Assembly: GCA_022570795.1 (NCBI GenBank) | Contig: JAKUDP010000009.1 | Span: forward strand, 868,001-932,000 | Source of the DNA: Sphaerulina vaccinii | Lineage: Eukaryota > Ascomycota > Dothideomycetes > Mycosphaerellales > Mycosphaerellaceae | DNA: 64,000 nucleotides | Reading direction: 5' to 3' | Part shown: positions 30,039-40,704 of the stretch, piece after piece | Layout of the letters: each line of letters starts with the position of its first letter | Numbering within the stretch: the first letter of the stretch is position 1 | Program-made: the position numbers and the translations under genes | Notes under the pieces: generated by a model | The model's database searches: none | Told to the model about the DNA's origin: nothing | The model's input: the letters and a program-made list of their open reading frames with translations, nothing else

Positions 30039-33000
30039 TCAGGTTGTCTTCAATCTCCAATGGCGAGCAGACTCCATTGTGGGCATGCGACTTGTGCTGA
30101 ACTCCTCGGCGGGCCAGCCTTGGCTCGTTGTACCTGCTTCGACAATATCGCCAGCCATGATGAGGGTGTGCTCAAGTAGGCACGAATCTTCTTCCATTCT
30201 GGCTCCACTGAGCAAACGCGATCCGCTGCGCAGTACAGACCTGGCACCAATGGACAGAGGATTGAGGTCGAACTTGCCACGTGTGTTGATGTGACCGACA
30301 ACGGAACAATCATCAAGCGCGACGCGATCACCAAGAGTGATCAAATCGGGTTCAGTGAACATGAGTGAAGGGAGACCGCCTGCGAACAGAGCACAGTCTT
30401 TGCCGATATCTGCACCCAGTGCGCGGAAGTACATGTTCAACCACTGGGTGCCAGTTAGCAGACCAAGGATACCATGGCCGCCATAGCAGTGCCTGCGGAA
30501 GGTCTCAAACTTCAAGAAGAGTTGCCAACGCTGGCAATACGAGGACTTGTCCCAGTCGTAGTTGCCAGGTTGCCTACGACCCATGAGAATCCATTTCATG
30601 GCAATCGTAGCAGCAACGACGCAGACACTTTGCAGAGCCATAATTCCCACGATCAAAGCCATGAAGAATACGTAGACCGCTATCGGGCGATACCAAGTCT
30701 TGCTCAAAAAGGTCCTCGCCAGCCACTCATGGTCTTGGTAGAGGCGTGCGACGATCTGCACTGCCGATACCGAGCCAACATTCCAGAAAACGCCATTGAT
30801 GACAGCGATCGAAGTCGAGTAAAGGAAGATCTCAAACTGGGTCCAGACACGATAAGATGCCTTGCCATCGTAGAAGGCACGTCCGAAAGGCGTCGACTCC
30901 TCTTCGGAGACTGTGGAGTCAGTTCCCTGACGCTCCACAACCCTCTGCGAGGCTTGCTTTGACTTGTCGATGTAGCCGTAGTCGGTCTGGAAATCTTCTT
31001 TGATCCCTTTCTCGATGATGCTGCTGCTACTGCTGGATGTCTCAGAGCTCAAGATGTTGGCGAGGGTGGTAGCCGTGGAGTTCATGCTCGACATGTTCGA
31101 GAAAGGGTTCTGCTTGTCGTTGTATGGGGTTTCTGGACTTGAAGGCGCGGAGGTATCAGCAGTAAGGCAGATGGCTTCGCCTTTCTTCGCGCCTACCCAA
31201 GTGGTGGCATCAGCATATCGAGTATTGCGCTTGGTGAGCGCTCCGCTGCCCATGACTGCCTGCTGCCCAAGCTCTACGCCTGGCAAAAGCACGACACGAT
31301 CTGCAACCATCGCGCGAGACTTGATGCGAACATAGTCACTTCCACTGCCATCAGAGGTCACAAGATGCGAACGCGAGCCGAAGACAACATCGTCGCCAAT
31401 ATCGAGCAAATCGAAATCCTGGATGGAGGGACCAGTACCTGGCCAGTAGACTCGACTACCAATCTTGGCGCCCATAGCCCGGGCAAGGTGCGAAGTGGCA
31501 TTATAATGGGTGCCGAACAGCTCAGTGACCTTGTGAAATTGAGGTGCTGGCATCATCGTTCGGACCCATTGCATTCTGAACTTGTCCATCTGGCTGCGCT
31601 CACCACTGGCTGGCTTCACTTTACCGAAGCAGAGATCAAGGACCTTTTTAAATGCCAACACAGCGACGAAGAAGAAGATCGGACCAAGTGCAACATTGGC
31701 GGCCAGGGCCAGATAGTGGTAACCCACACGATTCTCGGAGGCAAACCAGATGACGACCTCTCGGAGCATGTCTGGAGCCACGGCCGGCTCGTGTGTGACA
31801 AGTGCAACCAAACAGCCAAGCCATGGTATCGCGCCGACGAAGGCAGCGATGAATGCGAGAGGCACTCCCACAATGTACTCGAGTGTCCAATGAGCACCCT
31901 TGATCTGGCTGGCAGCAAGATCACGATTAGCCTCGTCAAAGGCCTCGGTCTCCCAAGAGGACGAGTTCGGTCCAATACAAGCTCCAGCAGGAACAGATGT
32001 GCCAGCTGCGACGATCGAGGCAAGCCCAATAGAAGCATTTGCGCCAATGTGGATCTTGCCCAGGTACATCGAAGTGTTCCGCTCGGCAGCGAAAGGTCGA
32101 ACAATGCTACGTTCGAGAACGACGTTATCCTCGATCGTGATCAAATCCCATTCGCCAGTAGTGACACCCTTCTGCAGTGTGACATTCTTGCCAATCTTGG
32201 CTCCCAGCAATCGAAGGTAGAGAACACGACTCCAGTTAAACAGCTTGAACACACCCATACCAGAAACAGCGGTCGTCTTTTGCACCAGCCACCATCGAGT
32301 ATGATAGGAACCCCACATTGGGTAGAGACCTTGCTTGTATCGCCCAATGACCAGCCACTTGAAACAGATGGCGATCAGAGGAGTAATGATCCGAGTGATT
32401 GTTCCGCCGATTGTGATGGAGATAACTAAGTCGAGAAGACGACCTGGGACATACTCGTTCGTAACCCAGTTCTGGGTCTCGGTGAGCATGTACATGAAGA
32501 TTGTCCAAGTCAATGCACGCTTCATTGGGTAGAATAAGGTGATGGGCACGAGCTGGAGAAGCATTAGTGCAATGTTGCTGGAGCTGTATGTCTCTTCACA
32601 TCCTGGTAAATGTTCTGGTTCGCGGAAGACGATGTTCTCCTCCTTGGCAGCTTGGTTCTTCGGCATCTTCTCGTCTATGACGCGGGCGAGTTGAGAGACC
32701 TTGGAGTTGGTGAAGAGGGTGCTGATTGGCAGGCGAATTGGGTATTCTTTCCGCAGAGCAGTGAGAAGTCGACCTGCACCCATTGAGTCTCCGCCGAGCT
32801 CGAAGAAGTCAGATGAGCTCGTTACTTCTTCGATGGACAAGGATAGGACTTGTGCGAATACACGGCCTATGGTTTGTTCTGTCGATTCGGAGCTCGCTGT
32901 TGGCGTAGCTGTGGCGACTACAGGCTTGCGCTTAATCAGTTTCGAGGCTACAGCTGCCTCGTCTATCACGCCTTGCGCATCACGAGCGAACGGCTCATCA

Positions 33001-35459
33001 AGCTGATGGACTTTGGTGGGAATGCTGTAGCCATGGACACGCGAAGCGATACTGTCGAGCAGCGAAGTCTTGTTCACAGCGCCAGTCTCGCCAACCTTCT
33101 TGGGTGCCAGGACCAGTTCGGTATAGAAGTCAGAATGCTTTATCCAGTGGTCAAAGCTCGCTGGCACTTCCGTGCGGCAAGCATCGGCCAAGCCATCATG
33201 TGAGACAGAAAGCGGTCGGCAAGCGATCGGCACACTTAGAGCAGTGTTTGGAGGCGGACAGACAGCCTCGAAATGTCGCCCTGCGGATGCTGTGCTATCA
33301 GAGATCGTAGGCAGAGTGAGGCGTTCAGCGAGCTTAATTCGCAGCACTTTATTGTTGTTTGTTGGGACACCACCTTCCATGTACACGACAGCGACTGGGA
33401 CTTTGACTTGCCCGAGAACATTCCTGACAGACTCCTGGATGGTGCGAAGACATGGCCGAAGAGCGCCCTCAGTTGTGGCGACCGCGATTCCAACCACTTC
33501 CTGCAGGACATCATGATTGATTGAGAAGGCCAGAGCCTTGTTAATACGGCCATATGTCGGAGAGCCTTCCTTGCTGGCAGCACCGACAACAGCTTCTTCG
33601 ACCTCGAATGGAGATATGAGTTCACCTCCACGATTGATGACCTCTTTGCTTCTACCTGTAATGTACAGATACCCATCGCTGTCGAGATACCCCATGTCGC
33701 CAGTGTCAAACCAGCCGTCGGCATTGAAGCAGGACTTGTCGATAACGTTGTTTCCTTTGAGGTAGCCGCCAAAGACAGGCGAGCCGCGAACGCATATCCG
33801 GCCAACTTCTCCTGTTGCTTCGGGTGCATCTCTCCCGTTGAGAACACAGATCTCTGGGCCAACTGTAACTCCGGATGTTCCAGTACGGTCAAGCTGATAG
33901 TCCAAAGGTGGCGTGGATATAGGCATACACTCAGTCATGCCGTAGCTCGGCAGGACGATGCAACTGACTGTGCTTGTAGAGAAAGTGCCACGAAGCTGCA
34001 ATGCCAGACTAGGGAGGAGACCTCCAGCCGCGTTGCAGATGAGTCTGATTTGACTCTTCGCCACACTCTCCGGCCTTCCGCGTCCAGCTTCAAGGATCAT
34101 CTGGTGCATAGTGGGCGAAGCATAATACCAAGAAGGGGAGAAGTCTTCCACACAGTCCCAGAAGAGGCCAGGATCGAACGCACTACAGCAGATCACAGAG
34201 CCTCCTGAGAAGACAGGTGCGAAGAGATTCCGGATGAGCCCACCGACGTGATTGAGTGGCATTTGGTTGAGGCAACGCATGTCCGGAGAAAGGCCCCATG
34301 ATTGCTCGACCATGGCCACACCACATATCATCGCATGTATGCTCAACGGCACGAGTTTCTTCGTCCCACTGGTTCCGCTCGTGAAAAGCATGATACCAGT
34401 ATCATCAGCACTGTTGCGAACTGGAGGCAGTGATGCAGACTCCCGGAAGACATTTCGCCCGTCCACGTCTGTGATTCGAAGCCTCATGTCCTGATCAAGG
34501 TCAGCCAATAGGACTCTGATGCTGGCATCTGCAAGCCACGAGTCGTGTAGACCAAGCCGAGTGACATCTGCCGAAGTTGCGAGCACTGCATCGCTCTTCG
34601 ATTGAAGAACATCTGCTTTGAATTGCTCTGCTCCGACGCCACTGCCGTGTGCTACCGGAGCTGCTGTGTAATATGTGGCTGTGGCTAGCACCGCCATGGC
34701 CAGGAGAGGTCCATTGGGGAGAGAGATAGCCACTACGGGCTTGGGTCCACCTGCTCTGTGAGGTATAGGTAACCTGAAGGTACTGATTGTGGAGGCCAGG
34801 TCATTATGCTGGATCGATCGGCCTGTTTCCGGATCGATGATGGCGGCTGCTGTCGATGTAGGATGGTATAAGTCGAGAAGGCTCGAGTAGGTTGATTTGC
34901 ATTGGAGGGAGACATGTTCGATCAGTTGTCGAGCAGCTGGAGGACCGCGGCCTGCTTTCGCCTCTTCTGGTAGGAGTTTCCAGAGGCTTGTTTGTGTTCG
35001 TTGCACCTCAGTCACTGGCCATGGACCAGGAACAATATCGATAAGTGCTGACAATGTTGCTAGTGGTCCATACGAGGGCTTCGATGGTCGCGGAATTTGT
35101 GATAGCAAGCTTCGATGGTCGAGCATATCTGATTTGCAGCCAGATGTCGATCGCGCCCCAGTGGTAACCCGAGCACCATGGTCTTCGAAGTTGTCCAGAA
35201 ACTGCCGGTATAGTGGCAGCTCCTCAATGTCGACAATCGACGAGTTCGAGAGGAATGTTGCCATTGCACAAACGACAGTATTCGAAACGACGTGACGAAA
35301 GAAGGACTTGAGGAGCACACCCGCAGCTGGGCAACGGCTCCAGGTTAGGTGATATGTTAATGTCGTGGGGTGAAGCTCATGCACAATCTGATCGAAAGAC
35401 AAGCATTCGAGCACGTTGTCGACAGCGTCTCTCAACGCCTTGCCCAAAGTGACCCACAC
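30039..35459 (-). CDS. NRPS-like synthetase: adenylation, carrier and Pls-type membrane/beta-helix C-terminus
   Basis: Intronless 1806-aa protein; an alternative start is Met66 (MATFLSNSS). Residues about 190-735 form an adenylate-forming domain: LFTSGTSGTKK (355), PLNHVGGL, SYGMTECMPIS (503), GWFDTGDMGYLDSDG and GRSKEVINRGGELISP (580-610), and an A10-like NNNKVLRIK. A carrier domain follows with DFFELGGDSMGAG (phosphopantetheine Ser near 887). The C-terminal 850 residues alternate six hydrophobic helices (about 960-990, 1013-1040, 1192-1225, 1246-1280, 1540-1570, 1587-1625) with three hexapeptide beta-helix segments (GAKIGKNVTLQKG; GAKIGSRVYWPG; GADIGKDCALFAGG). This is the order of epsilon-poly-L-lysine synthetase (Pls) and of the 'NRPS terminal domain of unknown function'. 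No condensation, reductase or thioesterase domain is seen. The gene likely makes an isopeptide oligomer or ligates a carrier-bound acid at a membrane. Substrate not assignable. Confidence 0.88.
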   Translation of the reverse strand: MWVTLGKALRDAVDNVLECLSFDQIVHELHPTTLTYHLTWSRCPAAGVLLKSFFRHVVSNTVVCAMATFLSNSSIVDIEELPLYRQFLDNFEDHGARVTTGARSTSGCKSDMLDHRSLLSQIPRPSKPSYGPLATLSALIDIVPGPWPVTEVQRTQTSLWKLLPEEAKAGRGPPAARQLIEHVSLQCKSTYSSLLDLYHPTSTAAAIIDPETGRSIQHNDLASTISTFRLPIPHRAGGPKPVVAISLPNGPLLAMAVLATATYYTAAPVAHGSGVGAEQFKADVLQSKSDAVLATSADVTRLGLHDSWLADASIRVLLADLDQDMRLRITDVDGRNVFRESASLPPVRNSADDTGIMLFTSGTSGTKKLVPLSIHAMICGVAMVEQSWGLSPDMRCLNQMPLNHVGGLIRNLFAPVFSGGSVICCSAFDPGLFWDCVEDFSPSWYYASPTMHQMILEAGRGRPESVAKSQIRLICNAAGGLLPSLALQLRGTFSTSTVSCIVLPSYGMTECMPISTPPLDYQLDRTGTSGVTVGPEICVLNGRDAPEATGEVGRICVRGSPVFGGYLKGNNVIDKSCFNADGWFDTGDMGYLDSDGYLYITGRSKEVINRGGELISPFEVEEAVVGAASKEGSPTYGRINKALAFSINHDVLQEVVGIAVATTEGALRPCLRTIQESVRNVLGQVKVPVAVVYMEGGVPTNNNKVLRIKLAERLTLPTISDSTASAGRHFEAVCPPPNTALSVPIACRPLSVSHDGLADACRTEVPASFDHWIKHSDFYTELVLAPKKVGETGAVNKTSLLDSIASRVHGYSIPTKVHQLDEPFARDAQGVIDEAAVASKLIKRKPVVATATPTASSESTEQTIGRVFAQVLSLSIEEVTSSSDFFELGGDSMGAGRLLTALRKEYPIRLPISTLFTNSKVSQLARVIDEKMPKNQAAKEENIVFREPEHLPGCEETYSSSNIALMLLQLVPITLFYPMKRALTWTIFMYMLTETQNWVTNEYVPGRLLDLVISITIGGTITRIITPLIAICFKWLVIGRYKQGLYPMWGSYHTRWWLVQKTTAVSGMGVFKLFNWSRVLYLRLLGAKIGKNVTLQKGVTTGEWDLITIEDNVVLERSIVRPFAAERNTSMYLGKIHIGANASIGLASIVAAGTSVPAGACIGPNSSSWETEAFDEANRDLAASQIKGAHWTLEYIVGVPLAFIAAFVGAIPWLGCLVALVTHEPAVAPDMLREVVIWFASENRVGYHYLALAANVALGPIFFFVAVLAFKKVLDLCFGKVKPASGERSQMDKFRMQWVRTMMPAPQFHKVTELFGTHYNATSHLARAMGAKIGSRVYWPGTGPSIQDFDLLDIGDDVVFGSRSHLVTSDGSGSDYVRIKSRAMVADRVVLLPGVELGQQAVMGSGALTKRNTRYADATTWVGAKKGEAICLTADTSAPSSPETPYNDKQNPFSNMSSMNSTATTLANILSSETSSSSSSIIEKGIKEDFQTDYGYIDKSKQASQRVVERQGTDSTVSEEESTPFGRAFYDGKASYRVWTQFEIFLYSTSIAVINGVFWNVGSVSAVQIVARLYQDHEWLARTFLSKTWYRPIAVYVFFMALIVGIMALQSVCVVAATIAMKWILMGRRQPGNYDWDKSSYCQRWQLFLKFETFRRHCYGGHGILGLLTGTQWLNMYFRALGADIGKDCALFAGGLPSLMFTEPDLITLGDRVALDDCSVVGHINTRGKFDLNPLSIGARSVLRSGSRLLSGARMEEDSCLLEHTLIMAGDIVEAGTTSQGWPAEEFSTSRMPTMESARHWRLKTT

Positions 35460-37611
35460 AGGAGTAGTGGTAGACTGGGAGAAGATCGGGCGGTGCGATA
35501 AGAGGTCAGGGCAGTAGGGTGTGGGTCAAGACTAGTAAACAAGCACACAAGGAACAAGAAGCCTTGACAGTTCGACAGAGTACCTACCGATGGCCTCGAA
35601 CATCAAGACCGAACACAGAGCTACGCCTTGCGCTTTTCCAGGTGACACCTCCCGATAGCTTCGCTGAAGAACAGCCTCCGCGGAGGGCCTCAAACATCAA
35701 ACAACGTGGGATTGATGAAGTCCCATACTATTGTCTGCAGCAGTTACACGAAACTTGATGCAGGTACACATGTACAGGGCTGAGGTACTATGTGGTTCGG
35801 CTGGTGGCTGCAGGAAGCGGCATAGTGGGGCTAATGTATCTGAGCACATGCAGTGACATATTAGGAGGCCCGGCCAACTGCGAGACCCACGGCAATTGTG
35901 GATACGGCAACAAGTCTACAATCTTGCACCTGGCCGAACACCATCGCTGTGGTTGCGGGTTCTGAAGCCTCATATGGAGACGGTTCATATTCGGACGAGG
36001 TGGGTGGATTTGACATCACTGCAGATGGAGGAAACTAGAAAATGCTCCGGATCACATCTTTGAGGATTGCCTCGTCACGATGGGCTTTGAACAGGTCGAG
36101 CTCTCTCACATGTCGAACGATTTTGGGGCCACGACGATTAAGCTTATGAATACTCCAGCTGCTGAGCTATTGTGTGGCGTATGGCGCTTCCTAGCGCCAC
36201 AGTTCCCTTCTTTTGTACGCTCGCCACAAATGGCATGCCTCACAGAAGCTTGCTGTGGACGGCAGAGGCGCGACATTAACGTTCGCAACACAGCGACTCC
36301 CAAGCTCAACGCGAAGTTGTGATACATGTTCAATAATCTCAGCGCCCATATCGCTGGCTCCGGGGCGATCGGTAACTTTGACCCCAAATTCCCTACTCCA
36401 CGGTTGGCAACAGGTGGATTAGAGTGTCGTGTAGCAATACTGTGGAGAGTATCAGGAGGTCCCGATGCGTCGTTGATGGAGACCGAAGAAGCATGTGTCA
36501 ATTTCAAACGAGATCTTGGCGTTCCCAGGTACGATCTCTTCGACGAGTTTGATATAGATTTTGATCAAACTCTTCATTCGATAAACAGGTTTCTATCCTC
36601 GTTCCTTATAAAGACGTGCTAGTCTATCGTATCATAAGACGCTCGTTCCTGTCGATGCCTCCACAATGGTTTGTCCTCTGACGTTTTTCAAAGGAGTTGA
36701 AGTCGAATTTTGCCGCCGCTGCACGGTTTTGACCAGGGTATATCCTGGTCGTTTGACAAGGCCAATGACGATCAATCACCTCTCCCGGTCCATAGTCCGC
36801 GCTGCATCTCGCCAAGCTTGAACCACGCGTGCCGATGTGGCACTGAGACCATCACTCTATCATGCCGATGCGGACCCGCCAGTGGAAGTCGAAGTCCGTG
36901 TCGAGTCACAGTACATTATTGTTGCCGATTAATGGCTTCAGCTTTCGGCAAGCCAGTGGCGAAGAAGTGCGCCGTTGTTTCTTCATGCTGCATCTGGCGA
37001 AGGACTAGGCAAACTCATGGCATCTACCAGCATTAAAGCTTCACTTCCGGTGCATCTACCGACCAGGAACAAGCAAAGCCACATCACAGAATTGATCAGC
37101 ACAAGGGTGGCAGCCGGACCTAGCGACGTCGCTTCCTTCCTTCTTCAACGCGCATCGTCATCTTATCTTTGCCAAAATCAGCTCATGCTGCGCCGGACTC
37201 CATCTGATTGGAATATGAGTAAGTATGTGGTCGATGCGTGTACCCGATGCAGCTAGGCAATGGTCCAGTGGGTCATGTGCGTGCTTTAAGAGCAGCAGGA
37301 GCTCCAGCGCTGAAGTGCTAAAGTGCTTTTTGCCAAGACGCCGATCATCCAGTACGCATCGACATTCTTCATTCCTTTTCGGGCAGCTATGCAAGAAGAA
37401 ATGCGCTAGAAGAAGATAGTCAGCTTATCACAACGTTGAGAAGACTGGTCTATTTGGTATGCATGCTTAGACTGGCTTGTGAAAGCGTGAAGACCTGAGA
37501 GACCGTCTGAACGAGCAGACTATCAGCTCGCTTGCGGTAGATCTACGACATCAAGCTCGCACCCCTGTCTAGGCCTCTACCATCACATATCGCGACCACA
37601 TCGACTTGCAC
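35460..37611. other. Gene-poor region upstream of the NRPS-like gene
   Basis: 2.15 kb, the second longest gene-free stretch. The NRPS-like promoter lies at its left end. Frames up to 133 codons (36106-36507 minus) overlap one another and carry no recognised domain. No tailoring gene, regulator or transposon remains were found. Confidence 0.45.
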
Positions 37612-38971
37612 TCAGCCGAATGGTGTCAAGTCACCTCTCCAAGGTCGCTGCAAACTGCTTGCAGCGGAACGATTGAACTTCCAGACACCCAGTGTACTTT
37701 GTACATCCAGATCCTGGCCGACCTCAGACAGGAGTCTCTCAGCGATAGGATGGCTTGCTTCTTTAGTGAAAAACAGGGCTTTCCAACCTTCTTCGCCAGT
37801 CTCAGGTCGCTTGCGCAGCTCTCTCTGCGCAGTCTCCAGCTTGCTCTTCTCGTCGGCCACGCTTTGCATATTGCCGGCTTTGATCGCTGAGATAACACCT
37901 TGCCAAGCCTTGCGCGACTCCCATGGATCTTGCCTATCTGTCGGTAGTGTGTGAAACTCAGTCGCCTGGGCGGTTGCCACGCTATAGCTGTCGACTACTG
38001 TACCGGCTTTGTCCTTTACCTCGAAATGCTCCGACCAGTTCCCCTAAGCGCCGAAGCTCGCGAGTCAGTCGTTGTCTCTTGTAGAGATCGTGGGCTTAGC
38101 ATGTGAATGACTGACCTCTGCAACATAGATCGGCTCCTTATGTTTCCTGTCGCCAGGCGCGTATACACTTGCGACGACATGGTTCCTATCACCTGCAAAG
38201 CCAAACATCCTCTTACCGCTGAAGTCGATCTCGGCCACATACCCGCTCGAGCACACGATGGAGTGTGATCCTTGTAGCTCAGGATAGGGAGACCCAGTGA
38301 GAATACCGGTCACCTTCACGTTCGGGAGAGGGATGAGATAGTCCTCGTCGAACTCATCCAGGTGCAGGATCGCGTGGCCTATCTGAGTGATAGCCACTGA
38401 GCCATTAAAGCGGATGTCCTGGGGCTAGCTGTTAGCGCGCTGTTGTGAACATCAACGTGGGAGCTCCGGACCCACCTGTCGAGTGTAGCCTTCTGCTCGT
38501 ACACCATGCTTATCGTTCCACAGGTAACATGCGGTGACTGGCGGGTGATGGCTGACTTGCTCTGCTATGAGATGAGTTTGATCATCTTCGCTAGCGCCCA
38601 CATCACCGATGAAGACCTCTCCTAGGAAAGCATTCAGAGGCTTCTTCACACCTTCACTCGGCTGTCGTCCAGCGTATTGTTGAGACTTCAGACTGGCCAA
38701 GAACCACTTGAGTACAGCGAGTATGCGTTTGGCGGGATCTTGTTCGTGTGCTGGAGCGTTGAAGAGCTCTGGTTGCTCAATCCAGTACCGAGGAAACTCA
38801 GTGGTGCTCTTGTCAGCCAGAACAAATGGAGGCGCAGTGATCGTTGAGAGATCGCCCTTGATGGTGGCAATCGACTGTGGTCTCTTAGATATGGAGCCAG
38901 AGTCGGCCAGAGTATTGACGTACTGCTAAAAACTGTTTGAGGCCGCTTTGTTGTTCGCTCGTCTCTGCCAT
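37612..38971 (-). CDS. Oxysterol-binding protein homologue (Kes1/Osh4-like)
   Basis: Four exons: 38971-38924, 38874-38476, 38418-38116 and 38043-37612, with introns of 49, 57 and 72 nt, all frame-preserving. The product is 393 aa, the size of short lipid-binding-domain-only OSBPs. The lid and core are intact: GLKQFLA/SIATIKGDLSTITAPPF, PARYW-like PRYWIEQPE, KKPLNAFLGEVF, the signature EQVSHHPPVTA, YLIPLPNVKVTGIL, NWSEHFEV, and the C-terminal DPWESRKAWQGVI...RPETGEEGWKALFF. No PH or ankyrin domain. Kes1/Osh4 exchanges sterol and PI4P between membranes and restrains Golgi secretion. The first intron was placed by matching the conserved N-terminal lid; a 40-nt alternative (acceptor nine bases earlier) would add three residues. 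It shares a divergent promoter with the amidase gene. Confidence 0.92.
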
Positions 38972-39619
38972 AGCTTGCAAGATAAGCTAGTGATTGAATT
39001 GCTCGAACTGAGATGTGTCCTGATACGAAGAGACTTAATCACTCCAGACTCATGCTCAAGCGGACGCGGAAGCACGCTTGCTGTGCTCGTGGCACTTTTC
39101 TTGGATGCGTGAGCTGCATGACGTAGGCGATATTCAAGTGCTCTTTACAGACAGATGCGACTGGAGCTTTACGATTAGTGTCCAGAATGCTGACTGACTA
39201 TAATCGTGGTTCTGCTGAGGCTGGAAACACAGATGTCGTTGTATCTTTCGTACAACAAGGCTCTCACAACACGCGAGAAACCCGCCAAGCACACCATGAC
39301 GCGCCACCATGACGCGCGTGCTGGCACAGTGTCGGTAATGGGCCTGGCTCTGCCTTTGGAGTCCACTGCTACTACTGTCACGTTGGTGTCGCGCAATGGT
39401 CTCGTCACTACGAGCACGTTTTGAAGATGGACTTTGATGTCGTGATAGCCAGACAGGCCTATCGACGCCCTATCGTGGTGGAGTGAAGTGAAGTGGATGC
39501 GCTTGGCGGATGAAGTTGGAAGCTCAGTTGAGTGTTGTGCTGATCGCTGTGAAACTGCAAAGTATCTTCGACAGCTACAAATCTCAGCTCTGCGAGATCT
39601 GCCATACACATACCACGAC
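38972..39619. promoter_or_regulatory. Divergent promoter between the Kes1-like and amidase genes
   Basis: 650 bases. A 13-bp tandem repeat (ACCATGACGCGCC, twice) lies at about 39292-39317. The plus frame is open back to 39488 but lacks family similarity upstream of 39620, so it is treated as leader. Confidence 0.4.
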
Positions 39620-40513
39620 ATGGCGAAACTTCTCAAGCAGCCATTGAAGCTGGCGCTGGTCCAGCTGGCGACTGGCGCAGACAAGTCGGCCAATCTCGCG
39701 CGAGCAAGGTCCAAAGTGCTCGAGGCCACGTCCAAGGGCGCCAATCTTGTTGTCCTGCCAGAATGCTTCAACAGTCCGTACGGAACCAAGTACTTCCCGA
39801 AATACGCCGAAACGCTCTTGCCGTCGCCGCCCACAAAAGAGCAAGCACCTTCCTTCCACGCCCTGTCCGAGCTCGCGAAAGAGGCCAAAACGTATCTTGT
39901 GGGTGGCAGCATACCGGAGTACTGGGAAGAGACGAAGAAATACTACAACACGTCTTTGACCTTCGATCCGAATGGGAAGTTGATTGGCACACATCGCAAA
40001 GTCCACCTTTTCGACATTGACATACCGGGCAAGATCTCGTTCCATGAGAGCGAGGTGCTCTCACCAGGAAACAAGGTCACCCTCATTGACCTGCCAGAGT
40101 ATGGCAAGATTGCAGTGGCGATTTGCTACGACATCAGGTTCCCCGAGTTGGCGATGATTGGCGCGAGGAAAGACGCATTCTTGCTGTTGTATCCCGGTGC
40201 TTTCAACCTCACCACGGGTGCGATGCATTGGGAACTTCAGGCACGCGCGAGAGCTATGGACAATCAGATCTACGTCGGCTTGTGTAGTCCAGCGCGAGAC
40301 ATGGAAGCTGACTACAATGCATGGGGACACTCAATGGTGGTCAACCCGAATGCTTCGATTCAGTCTGAGCTCGATGAGCACGAGGGCATCACTTATGCCG
40401 AGCTGAACAATGATGCACTCGTCGAATCAAGGACGGGCATTCCAGTCAACACCCAGCGTCGCTTCGATGTGTATCCAGATGTTAGTGCTGGGAAGGTGCG
40501 ACTCGAGGATTAG
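39620..40513 (+). CDS. Nitrilase-superfamily omega-amidase (Nit2/Nit3-like)
   Basis: Single-exon 297-aa enzyme. The Glu-Lys-Cys triad is visible: E48 in VVLPECFNSPYG, K127 in HRKVHLFDIDIPG and C169 in AICYDIRFPE. The surrounding blocks (LVGGSIPE, FHESEVLSPGN, YPGAFNLTTG, HWELQARARAMDNQIY, AWGHSMVVNP) match omega-amidases, which hydrolyse alpha-ketoglutaramate and alpha-ketosuccinamate in glutamine/asparagine transamination cycles; the yeast counterpart is Nit3. Deaminated-glutathione amidase (Nit1/Nit2 in yeast) is the main alternative, but the FDIDIPGKISFHES block favours omega-amidase. The start at MAKLLKQPLKLALVQ gives the normal family N-terminus; the upstream open frame is ignored. Confidence 0.93.
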   Translation: MAKLLKQPLKLALVQLATGADKSANLARARSKVLEATSKGANLVVLPECFNSPYGTKYFPKYAETLLPSPPTKEQAPSFHALSELAKEAKTYLVGGSIPEYWEETKKYYNTSLTFDPNGKLIGTHRKVHLFDIDIPGKISFHESEVLSPGNKVTLIDLPEYGKIAVAICYDIRFPELAMIGARKDAFLLLYPGAFNLTTGAMHWELQARARAMDNQIYVGLCSPARDMEADYNAWGHSMVVNPNASIQSELDEHEGITYAELNNDALVESRTGIPVNTQRRFDVYPDVSAGKVRLED

Positions 40514-40704
40514 TCAAGGAAGCAGCACTTGTGGCTATGCAATGAGCGACCACCCACTTGGAGGTAGGAAGTCATACTTAAAACCGCGTGCGCTTCAGTT
40601 CTGCTTCAACATCTTCTTCATCACCTATCACTACCTTGCATAGCTCCCTTCATTTGCAGTATCCAAGCTCACGATTAGCCTAACCGTATCACGAAACACC
40701 GGCT

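Noticed and set aside
39488..39619. Extended N-terminus of the omega-amidase
   Set aside because: The family starts at MAKLLKQPLKLALVQ; upstream residues lack targeting features.
39175..39912. 245-codon minus-strand frame opposite the amidase
   Set aside because: Mirror frame of the conserved amidase and its leader; no domain.
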